Source: Solirubrobacter ginsenosidimutans (GTDB lineage Bacteria > Actinomycetota > Thermoleophilia > Solirubrobacterales > Solirubrobacteraceae). From it: a DNA stretch of 64,000 nt. The position numbers were made by a program, and so were the translations under genes. The notes below the pieces were generated by a model that saw only the letters and a program-made list of their open reading frames with translations, had not been told where the DNA came from and did no database searches. The stretch covers positions 162,224-226,223 of the forward strand of contig NZ_JAPDOD010000006.1 of the NCBI RefSeq assembly GCF_027587205.1, written 5' to 3'. Positions 41,864-49,105 of the stretch are shown here, piece after piece; position 1 is the stretch's first letter, and each line of letters opens with the position of its first letter.

Positions 41864-44800
41864 TCACGGCGCTGTCGTCGAGAGAGTGAACGTCAGCGCC
41901 TTGCCGTACGCACCCGTGTGGAGTCCGTCCGTCGCGTCGATCGCCTGCTTGAAGGCGATCGCCACCGGGTCCATGCTCTTGGGCCCGCTGTAGGTCAGGA
42001 GCGGCGTAGGTGCGCTTGCGCCGCCCACGGGGGCGAACGCGCCGGTTCCGGCTTTGACCTGCAGCGCCTGCGGCATCACGTAGGTGCCGTTGACCAGGTG
42101 CCCGGTCGCGGTGGAGCTCGGATCGTGCGCGCTCAGCGTGGCGTTGAGCGCGCTCGTGGTGATGGTCGCGGTGAGCGAGGAGGTGTACTCCTTGGTGACG
42201 CCCGCGGCGAAGTCGCCGAGGCTGGCGCTGGCGCTCGAGAGCGTGAGGCCGAGGACCTGCGGGACGGTGCCGCCGATCGGGACGTCCGCGTTGACGGCGT
42301 CCACGAACGCCAGCGACTGCCACTTCGCGCGGTCGGTCGCCGACAGGACCTTGTTGAACATCGCGGTGCGGTCGAGCTCGGCGCTGATGCGCTGGCCGCC
42401 GCCCTGGTCGGCGCCGAAGCGCAGCTCGGCCGGCGCGCAGCCGTTGATGCCGAGGTCGGGCAGCGAGCCGCCGCCGATCCGGGTCCCGTCGACGTAGACG
42501 TCGAGGTTGCCGTCGCGGCCCGCGGTGATGACCAGGTTGATGAAGCGCCCGGTCGGCGGGACGGCGTTGGTGGTGACGCCGCGGCCGGAGGTGATGATGC
42601 GGACCTGGCCGGTGGGCGTGAGGTCGATCAGGAAGCCGACGTCGTCGCCGCCGCTGGCGGTCTTCCAGTCCCAGATCCGGCGGTAGGTCGTGCCGGCGTT
42701 GATCTTCACGTCGGCCGCCCAGGTCGCCTCGCGCAGGAAGCCGAGCGTGGTGTTGGGCGTGCGCAGGTAGCGCGGGCCGCTGATGTCGGCGCTCGTCCCG
42801 GTCGGGCCGGTGGCGAGGTACGCCGCGGCGCCGCCGCCGAACACGCCGTCACGGGCGTAGCTGGACCAGTCGCGCACCGTCGCGCCGCTGGTCGCGTCCC
42901 ACGCGAACAGCGGGTTCTGCGCCGGGATCGGGCAGGGCGTCGGCGGCTCGGTGCCGGGCGGGTCGATGCCGATCTTGGCGTTGGACTGGGCGAGGTGGCG
43001 GACGGTGGTCGCCGGCGTGCCGCTCAGCGGCGCCTTGCTCAGCGCGCCGGTGGGCGCGGTCGGCTTCTGGATCAGGTAGGTGCCGTTGGCGGTCGCCGGG
43101 ATCGTGAGGATCGCGGCGCTCGTCGTGGGCACGACGACCGTCGTCGCGTCATCGCCCTTGACCACCTGGGCGTCGCTGCCCGGCCACGGGTTCTTGACGC
43201 GGACGCTGCGGGCGGTCGGCCCGTTGACCAGCGCGGCCGTGGTGATCGCGCCGTCCTGGACCTGGACGTGGACCTTGGACTTGTGCTGGAGCGCGACGGT
43301 GCCCTCGGCGGTCCAGCCGGGCGGGACCGCGGGGGCGATCCGCACGAGGCCGTCGAAGTCCTGCGCGAGCGCCTCGTTGAGCGTGAGGGCGACGATGCCC
43401 ACCTGCTCGTCGTAGGTGTTGGTCAGCGTGCCGCCGGAGCCGAGGTCGGCCATGCCGTTGCTGAAGCGCTGGAACGAGTTCGCCGACGCGCGGAGGCGGC
43501 TTGCGACCTCGATGCCGTTGCCCAGGCGGGCGGCGTCGACCGCGTCGTAGCTCCAGTCGTTGGAGTTGATGTTGCGGCGGTTGGCGTAGGTCGTCTTCGA
43601 GAGCTCGAAGTCGGCCGTCGTCTGATCGGAGATCAGGTTGTACGGGAACAGCGGCTCGAGATCGAGGTTCTCGGAGTTGTTGAAGGCCGCGGTCGGGTTG
43701 CTTGAGAAGCCGAAGACCGTCTGGTTGTTGCGGGTGGTCTGCGGATAATCGGGGATCTTCGGGATCGCCGCCTGCAGCTGGGTGACCAGCGCTGCGTCGG
43801 TGCCGAGCAGCTGGGCCGCTTCGATCACCGTCGGGAAGAGCGACTTCATCGCCGCGATGTCAGTGATCGGGTCAGTGACGTCCCATTGCGTCTCATGCGC
43901 GTTGGACGGGCTGGTGTGCAGCTTGCCGTCGGCGCCCTCGACCGCGTAGGCGAGCAGGAAGCGCGCCGCGTCGGCCATCACCGGGTAGTTGTTCTCCAGG
44001 AACGCCCGATCGTCGGTCGCCAGGTACTGGCGCCAGATGTTCAGGCCGACCTCCGCGCCCGTGCTCAGGTTGCGCTTGTTGTAGGAGGCGGGGCCGAAGG
44101 AGTCGCAGCTCGAGTTGCCCTCGTCGGTGCCTGTGTACCAGCCGCTGCCATCGAAGCGCATCGTCTCCGGCACGCAGATGCCGGGGCGCATGTTCATCCG
44201 CAGCGTCGTCCAGCTGCGGATCGCGTCGAGGTTGTCCCGGTAGAGGCGGAAGCGGGGGAGGTTGAAGTCCGCGTTGCCGGCGCCGAGGTTCGCGGCGAGC
44301 TGCATGCGCAGGTTCCAGAACCAGTAGTGGCCGCCGCCCCATGACTGGCTGTCACGGCTGAAGTTGAACAGCGGGTTGGTGCCGGCCTGGCTCGTCGGGA
44401 ACGTGCCGCGCTCGCTGGCGCCCTCGATGTAGAGGAAGAGCGTGCGCAGGTTCTCCATGTAGTCCGCGGTGCCGTCGGTGGAGCTCAGGCGCATCAGGCC
44501 GACCTTGGCCCAGTAGTCGTGCCACCACTGCACGTGGCCGGCCTTCAGGCTCGCGGCGGTCGCGCTTGCGTCGGTGCCGATCAGCGCGGCCGCGGTGGCC
44601 TGCGCGTCCCCGCCCGCCCACGTGGGGCTGGCGACGATGATCCGGAACGTGCCGTCGCTGTTGGGCTTGAAGGAGACTTCGACGGTGCGGGCGTCGACGA
44701 CGGAGGTCGTGACGTTCTGGCCGCCGGCGGTGAGCGCGGCGAGGCTGCCGAAGGTCTTGCCGGTGCCGCCTGAGGCGCTGCCGGTGTCCACCCACGTCTC

Positions 44801-45355
44801 GGCCAGGCGCCCGATCGCGCCGCTCGCGCCCGCCGTCGGGTTGCGCCCGTTCTGCAGGTTGATGCGCGCGGTCTGCGTGGTGTTCGGGTCGGCCCCGGTG
44901 ACGTCGACGATCAGCTCGTCCTTGTCGGCGCGGACGTAGGTCGTCGCGGTCATCCCGCCGCCCTGCTGGCGGTAGATCGCGTCATACAGATCGACGCTCG
45001 CCGAGTAGTCGCTCGCGCCCGTCATGGTGGCGAGCCCCGGGATCGTCACCTGGCCGGGCGAGCGGCGCGTCGGCCACGTGTCCGTGCGGTTGATCTGCGC
45101 GGTGAAGCCACCCGCCGCCCAGACGGCGGCGCCCATCTGGCCGTTGCCCAGCGGCATCAGCTGCGCCGCCTGAGTCGGCGCGGACCCGACGATGATGTTC
45201 GCGCGGCGCACGAGGTTCGGGACGTCGACCTCGAACTTGTTGCCGATCCACGCCGTCGATGGCGCGGCCTGAGCCGTCGGCACTGCGACGACCAGACTTG
45301 TCAGCCCAGCGATCAGCCACGCCGCTACGCGGCGAGGGCTCCTCTCCCCCAGCAT
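41864..45355 (-). CDS. Secreted GH95-like glycoside hydrolase with LamG and shared C-terminal domain
   Basis: A 1163-residue exported enzyme. Signal peptide 1-30 (AQAA). GH95-like region about 40-770: MPLGNGQMGAAVWAAGG, FNLPRFRLYRDNLD, IWRQYLATDDRAFLENNYPV, HTSPSNAHETQW and PAVPPGWTAEGTVAL. Usual GH95 fucosidases have SPE and DGNFG-type catalytic signatures; here these read NAHETQW and TYDEQVG, so it is divergent. A LamG/concanavalin-like domain spans 812-1015 and a C-terminal domain 1016-1163 is shared with the 1904-residue protein. Likely role: release of alpha-L-fucose from glycans outside the cell. The start is ATG 45355, since GAGGAGAGG precedes it; the frame stays open to 45415. Confidence 0.8.
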   Translation of the reverse strand: MLGERSPRRVAAWLIAGLTSLVVAVPTAQAAPSTAWIGNKFEVDVPNLVRRANIIVGSAPTQAAQLMPLGNGQMGAAVWAAGGFTAQINRTDTWPTRRSPGQVTIPGLATMTGASDYSASVDLYDAIYRQQGGGMTATTYVRADKDELIVDVTGADPNTTQTARINLQNGRNPTAGASGAIGRLAETWVDTGSASGGTGKTFGSLAALTAGGQNVTTSVVDARTVEVSFKPNSDGTFRIIVASPTWAGGDAQATAAALIGTDASATAASLKAGHVQWWHDYWAKVGLMRLSSTDGTADYMENLRTLFLYIEGASERGTFPTSQAGTNPLFNFSRDSQSWGGGHYWFWNLRMQLAANLGAGNADFNLPRFRLYRDNLDAIRSWTTLRMNMRPGICVPETMRFDGSGWYTGTDEGNSSCDSFGPASYNKRNLSTGAEVGLNIWRQYLATDDRAFLENNYPVMADAARFLLAYAVEGADGKLHTSPSNAHETQWDVTDPITDIAAMKSLFPTVIEAAQLLGTDAALVTQLQAAIPKIPDYPQTTRNNQTVFGFSSNPTAAFNNSENLDLEPLFPYNLISDQTTADFELSKTTYANRRNINSNDWSYDAVDAARLGNGIEVASRLRASANSFQRFSNGMADLGSGGTLTNTYDEQVGIVALTLNEALAQDFDGLVRIAPAVPPGWTAEGTVALQHKSKVHVQVQDGAITTAALVNGPTARSVRVKNPWPGSDAQVVKGDDATTVVVPTTSAAILTIPATANGTYLIQKPTAPTGALSKAPLSGTPATTVRHLAQSNAKIGIDPPGTEPPTPCPIPAQNPLFAWDATSGATVRDWSSYARDGVFGGGAAAYLATGPTGTSADISGPRYLRTPNTTLGFLREATWAADVKINAGTTYRRIWDWKTASGGDDVGFLIDLTPTGQVRIITSGRGVTTNAVPPTGRFINLVITAGRDGNLDVYVDGTRIGGGSLPDLGINGCAPAELRFGADQGGGQRISAELDRTAMFNKVLSATDRAKWQSLAFVDAVNADVPIGGTVPQVLGLTLSSASASLGDFAAGVTKEYTSSLTATITTSALNATLSAHDPSSTATGHLVNGTYVMPQALQVKAGTGAFAPVGGASAPTPLLTYSGPKSMDPVAIAFKQAIDATDGLHTGAYGKALTFTLSTTAP

Positions 45356-45389
45356 CAAACCTCTCCTCGTTTGATCCGTTTGACCGGCC

Positions 45390-45423
45390 GCGCAACTATT
45401 GCGCCGGGCTCTCATGAAGTCAA
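45390..45423 (-). promoter_or_regulatory. Promoter and operator of the GH95-like gene
   Basis: On the minus strand TTGACT (45418-45423) and AATAGT (45395-45400) are separated by 17 bp, a good -35/-10 pair. The palindrome GCGCAACTATTGCGC (45390-45404, 6-bp arms, 3-bp centre) covers the -10 element. A regulator bound there, most simply the divergent GntR protein, would block transcription. The transcript would start about 33 nt before the ATG. Confidence 0.6.
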
Positions 45424-45507
45424 GGGATTCACCCGATGTTTCGTCCCGAATTCGTTTTCGCCCGCTTGATCGGCGAGGTATGGTGCGCAGAGATCGGAGG
45501 AGTGAGA

Positions 45508-46212
45508 GTGAGCGTCACCCAAGAAGCGATCAACAAGATCAAGGCCATGATCATCAATGGCGACCTTCGTCCGGGCGCACGACTACCGAAGGAGGCCGAC
45601 CTTGCGGAGCAGCTCGGGCTCTCCCGGAACTCGCTGCGCGAGGCCGTACGGGCGCTCACGCTGATCCGCATCCTCGAGACGCGGCAGGGCGATGGGACCT
45701 ATGTGACGTCGCTGGAACCGTCGGTTCTGCTCGAAACGATGACCTTCGTCGCCGATTTCCACCAGGACGGCTCACTCCTGCACGTGTTCCAGGTGCGGCG
45801 CATCCTGGAGTCCGCGGCGACGTCACTCGCCGCGCAGCACATCACCGACGAGGAGCTCGAGGTGCTGGATGACCTCGTCGGCGGGATGGATGCGTGCGTG
45901 ACGGTCGAGGCGTTCGTCGAGAATGATTTGGCGTTTCACCGCACGATTGCGCTCGCCTCGCGCAACCCGGTGCTCGCTTCCCTGCTGGAAAGCTTCTCCT
46001 CGCGCACCTCGCGTGCGCGCGTGTGGAGAGGGATCACGCAGGCGGGCGCGATCGAGCAGACCAAGACCGACCATCGCGCGATCTACGACGCGTTGCGCCA
46101 TCGTCGCCCGGACTTGGCCGGCGGGCTCGCGATCGCCCACATCGGCTCGGTCGAGTCCTGGTTCGAGCAGACGTTGTCGGAGACCGAGGCCGCGCAGGGA
46201 GTGGTGGCGTAG
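45508..46212 (+). CDS. GntR-family regulator, FCD (FadR) subgroup
   Basis: A 234-residue regulator. The GntR winged helix spans about 5-70 (AINKIKAMIINGDLRPGARL, EADLAEQLGLSRNSLREAVR, RQGDGTYVTSL). The FCD ligand domain spans 85-225 with VRRILESAATSLAA, ENDLAFHRTIA and TDHRAIYDAL, whose Asp and His residues can bind metal and an organic acid. It is divergent to the GH95-like gene, so it likely senses L-fucose or a pathway acid and controls the locus. GTG 45508 is preferred: CGGAGG ends 7 nt upstream. The frame is open to ATG 45436. Confidence 0.88.
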   Translation: MSVTQEAINKIKAMIINGDLRPGARLPKEADLAEQLGLSRNSLREAVRALTLIRILETRQGDGTYVTSLEPSVLLETMTFVADFHQDGSLLHVFQVRRILESAATSLAAQHITDEELEVLDDLVGGMDACVTVEAFVENDLAFHRTIALASRNPVLASLLESFSSRTSRARVWRGITQAGAIEQTKTDHRAIYDALRHRRPDLAGGLAIAHIGSVESWFEQTLSETEAAQGVVA

Positions 46213-46258
46213 CGAGCGTCGAGTTTCTCGCGCTGTACTCGCGTAACTCGACGCTCGC
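46212..46258. terminator. Long hairpin at the end of the GntR gene
   Basis: GCGAGCGTCGAGTT (46212-46225) and AACTCGACGCTCGC (46245-46258) are exact complements, and the 19-nt loop can pair further through CGCG to CGCG. It starts at the last base of the GntR stop codon. There is no run of T after it, so it would be a U-less terminator or an mRNA-stabilising structure. Confidence 0.6.
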
Positions 46259-46285
46259 GTAGGTGTGCGGCGTAATCTGCGCCCG

Positions 46286-47956
46286 ATGGACGCGATCAGG
46301 GCTCTGCGGGACGGGTTGCTCGCCAACCGCGAGGACTGGGAGGCGGCCTGTGCCTCCTTCGCGTGGCCGGCGCTGGACGAGTTCAACTGGGCGCTCGACT
46401 GGTTCGACCCGTTCGCGCGCTCCAACGATGCGGTCGGTCTGCTGGTCGTGGAAGCCGATGGCTCGTCCGCGTCGTTGACGTTCGACGAGCTGGCGACACG
46501 CTCGGACCAGGTCGCGAACTGGCTGCGCGCGCAGGGCGTCGCGCGCGGCGACCGGATCGTCCTGATGCTCGGCAACCAGCTCGAGCTGTGGGAGACGATG
46601 CTCGCGGCGATGAAGCTCGGCGCCGTCGTGATCCCGGCGACGACGCTGCTCGCCGAGTCCGACCTGCGCGACCGGATCGACCGCGGCAACGCCCGCCACG
46701 TGGTCGTGCGCGCCGCCGACGCAGCGAAGTTCGACGGCGTCCCGGGGTCGTATTCGCGGATCGCGGTGGGCGAGGGCGTGCCCTCCGGCTGGCTCGACTA
46801 CGCGATGGCGTACCGCGCGCCCGCGGAGTTCGCGCCCGTCGACCCGACCCACGCTTCCGACACGCTCCTGCTGTATTTCACCTCCGGCACGACCGCGCGG
46901 CCGAAGCTCGTCGAGCACACCCACGCGTCGTATCCCGTCGGCCACCTCTCGACCCTGTACTGGATCGGGCTTCAGCCGGGCGATGTCCATCTGAACCTGA
47001 GCTCGCCGGGCTGGGCGAAGCACGCATGGTCGAACTTCTTCGCCCCCTGGCTCGCCGAGGCGACCGTCGCGATCTTCAACTTCGAGCGCTTCGACGCCGC
47101 CGCGCTGCTGAACGTGATCGCCTCGCATGGTGTGACCACGTTCTGCGCGCCGCCCACCGTCTGGCGGATGCTGATCCAGGCCGACCTCGGCTCGGTGAAG
47201 ACCCAGCTGCGCGAGGTCGTCGGCGCAGGCGAGCCGCTCAACCCCGAGGTCATCGAGCAGGTGCAGAAGGCGTGGGGGCTGACGCTGCGCGACGGCTACG
47301 GCCAGACGGAGACGACGCTGCAGATCGGCAACCCGCCCGGCGCGCGGGTGAAGCCGGGCTCGATGGGCCGCCCGCTGCCCGGGTACACGATCGCGCTGAT
47401 CGACCCGCTGACCGGCGAGCCGGCCGACGAGGGCGAGATCTGCCTCCCGCTGGACCATCGCCCGCTCGGCCTGATGGTCGGCTATCGCGACGACGACGAC
47501 CGCACCTCGGAGGCGATGCGCGGCGGCTACTACCACACGGGCGACGTCGCCTCGCGCGACGCGGACGGCTACATCACCTACGTCGGCCGCACCGACGACG
47601 TCTTCAAGGCCTCCGACTACCGCATCTCCCCGTTCGAGCTCGAATCGGTGCTGATCGAGCACGAGGCGGTCGCCGAAGCGGCGGTCGTCCCGTCGCCCGA
47701 CCCGCTGCGGCTCGCCGTCCCGAAGGCGTACGTGGTCCTCGCCGCGGGGTTCGAGCCGTCGCGCGAGACCGCGCTCTCGATCCTCCGGTACACCCGCGAG
47801 CACCTCGCCCCCTACAAGCGCATCCGCCGGATCGAGTTCGCCGAGCTCCCGAAGACGATCAGCGGCAAGATCCGCCGAGTCGAACTCCGCGCGCGCGAGG
47901 ACGCCGACTCGGGCGGCGGGTGGTCGGAAGCCGATTTCCCGGAGCTGCGGGGCTAG
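46286..47956 (+). CDS. AMP-dependent acyl-CoA synthetase (acetyl/medium-chain type)
   Basis: A 556-residue adenylate-forming enzyme. YFTSGTTARPKLVEHTH is the phosphate loop, GYGQTETT motif A5, GGYYHTGDVA A7, VGRTDDVFKASDYRISPFELE the hinge, and LPKTISGKIRRVELR the C-terminal catalytic Lys region. The SDYRISPFE hinge and length fit the acetyl-CoA/medium-chain acyl-CoA synthetase (AcsM-like) group. Substrate is unknown, and no fucose-pathway role is obvious, although it follows the GntR gene. ATG 46286 is preferred to one seven codons earlier, as the family begins near MDAIRALRDG. Confidence 0.85.
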   Translation: MDAIRALRDGLLANREDWEAACASFAWPALDEFNWALDWFDPFARSNDAVGLLVVEADGSSASLTFDELATRSDQVANWLRAQGVARGDRIVLMLGNQLELWETMLAAMKLGAVVIPATTLLAESDLRDRIDRGNARHVVVRAADAAKFDGVPGSYSRIAVGEGVPSGWLDYAMAYRAPAEFAPVDPTHASDTLLLYFTSGTTARPKLVEHTHASYPVGHLSTLYWIGLQPGDVHLNLSSPGWAKHAWSNFFAPWLAEATVAIFNFERFDAAALLNVIASHGVTTFCAPPTVWRMLIQADLGSVKTQLREVVGAGEPLNPEVIEQVQKAWGLTLRDGYGQTETTLQIGNPPGARVKPGSMGRPLPGYTIALIDPLTGEPADEGEICLPLDHRPLGLMVGYRDDDDRTSEAMRGGYYHTGDVASRDADGYITYVGRTDDVFKASDYRISPFELESVLIEHEAVAEAAVVPSPDPLRLAVPKAYVVLAAGFEPSRETALSILRYTREHLAPYKRIRRIEFAELPKTISGKIRRVELRAREDADSGGGWSEADFPELRG

Positions 47957-47967
47957 GTGGGTTGAAA

Positions 47968-48457
47968 GTCAACTGCGCCGGGTGGGGGAGGGGGAGTGGC
48001 GCACCCTCCGGGACTGACTCGCCGCCGTCCGCCGCTCGGCGCGGCTCTGTCGGCCCGATTTGCGGTGCTGGGATACCGACAGTTACGGGCGTGGGCTGGC
48101 CAGTGTGTCCCGCACTCGCGCTGTCCCGCTCGCCGTGATCGACCGTGCGCGCTTGAGGGCCGGATCTCGGATTTCGATCAGGTTCGCACTGGTCGAGTTG
48201 GCGCACTAATGGGGGTGACGAACATTTGCGTCCTCACAGGACGCATTTGTTCGTCACCCCCCTCGCGCATGACTTCGTTGCTCGCCGAAACCGATCACCG
48301 GAAGGCCCCGCGCGGACCGGGGTGTCAGCACCACGCCCGTAACTGCCGGTATCCCAGCACGCCACTTCGAACCAACAGAGCCGCGCGCCGAGCGGGTCCA
48401 CGCCAGCCCGGGACGGGTGGCACTGCCACTCCCCCCTCCCCACCCGGCGCAGTTGAC
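47968..48457. repeat. 490-bp imperfect inverted-repeat element, non-coding
   Basis: This fills the 512-bp gap between the acyl-CoA synthetase and the next gene and contains no credible gene. Outer arms 47968-48000 and 48425-48457 match at 31 of 33 positions. Inner arms 48033-48050 with 48375-48394 (one 2-bp indel) and 48065-48094 with 48331-48360 (29 of 30) share the same axis near 48212. Divergent sequence separates the matched blocks. The outer end includes the 23-bp repeat found at 6373. It could be a MITE-like element, a pair of inverted repeat copies, or a structured RNA. Confidence 0.75.
48211..48261. repeat. Strong 24-bp-arm hairpin inside the 490-bp element
   Basis: GGGGGTGACGAACATTTGCG plus TCCT pairs with AGGACGCATTTGTTCGTCACCCCC across a 3-nt CAC loop; 22 of 24 positions pair, the two mismatches being adjacent. 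It is off-centre by about 24 bp from the axis of the larger inverted repeat, so it is a separate structure. Confidence 0.75.
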
Positions 48458-48468
48458 GTTCGTCCCGC

Positions 48469-49101
48469 CTAAGCGAACGCTTCCTCGAGCGCCGCCGCAG
48501 CGGCCTGGACGCGGTCGCGCAGGGCGACGATCTCTTCGCCGTCGAGGTCGTCGGCGAGGAGGATCTCGGCGTGCAGCGTGCGCAGCGCGCTCACGACGTG
48601 GTCCATCTCTTCGAGGAGGCGGGTGAGGCGTGCGCGGATGCGTTCGCGCACTGCGTCCGGCGCGTCGTCGGAGCGGAATTCGGCGATGCGCTGGGCCCGC
48701 GCGGCGTGGCCCTGCAGCGCGAGCACGAGCGCGTCGACCTCCAGGGCGACGTCGTCGAGCCCGAGCCCCGATTCCTCGACCGCGCGATGGATCGACGTGC
48801 GCGCCGCGTCGGCGGCGCGCAATCGCGCGGCGATCTCCGGCGACAGCGGTCGGAGCGGCGCGCGAGGTGCGGAGAGCCGCGCCCGTTCACCCACGCGCGT
48901 GGCCTCGTCGTCGTCGAAGAACGTCTGCACGACCAGCGCGAGCCAGCAGACGATCGCGACCAAGAGCAGCCACGGCACGGCGAGCACCAGACCCGCCAGC
49001 GCGATGCTCGTCGCCACGAGCACGTTGGCCGGCTTGGTCGCGGCGTTGACGACGAGCGCGCGGCGCAGGTCGCGGCGGGTTGCGGGTGGCGTGCTGCGCA
49101 T
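48469..49101 (-). CDS. Small membrane protein with helical cytoplasmic domain, unknown function
   Basis: A 210-residue protein I do not recognise. Residues 25-60 contain two closely spaced hydrophobic helices (VLVATSIALAGLVLAVPWLL, VAIVCWLALVVQTFF), like 2TM proteins. The rest (65-210) is charged and strongly helical with heptad-like leucines (RIRARLTRLLEEMDHVVSAL), probably a coiled coil. Its stop codon abuts the 490-bp inverted-repeat element. It starts 4 bp after the VWA gene, so they are co-transcribed and may work together at the membrane. ATG 49101 replaces a longer arginine-rich frame. Confidence 0.7.
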   Translation of the reverse strand: MRSTPPATRRDLRRALVVNAATKPANVLVATSIALAGLVLAVPWLLLVAIVCWLALVVQTFFDDDEATRVGERARLSAPRAPLRPLSPEIAARLRAADAARTSIHRAVEESGLGLDDVALEVDALVLALQGHAARAQRIAEFRSDDAPDAVRERIRARLTRLLEEMDHVVSALRTLHAEILLADDLDGEEIVALRDRVQAAAAALEEAFA

Positions 49102-49105
49102 GCGC

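Noticed and set aside
46212..46258. GntR operator instead of terminator
   Set aside because: The 14-bp arms with a 19-nt loop are too widely spaced for a typical FCD dimer site and follow the stop codon; the site at 45390 fits better.
47996..48472. Coding frames within the inverted-repeat element
   Set aside because: They change with the repeat arms, carry no domain features and have no start context.
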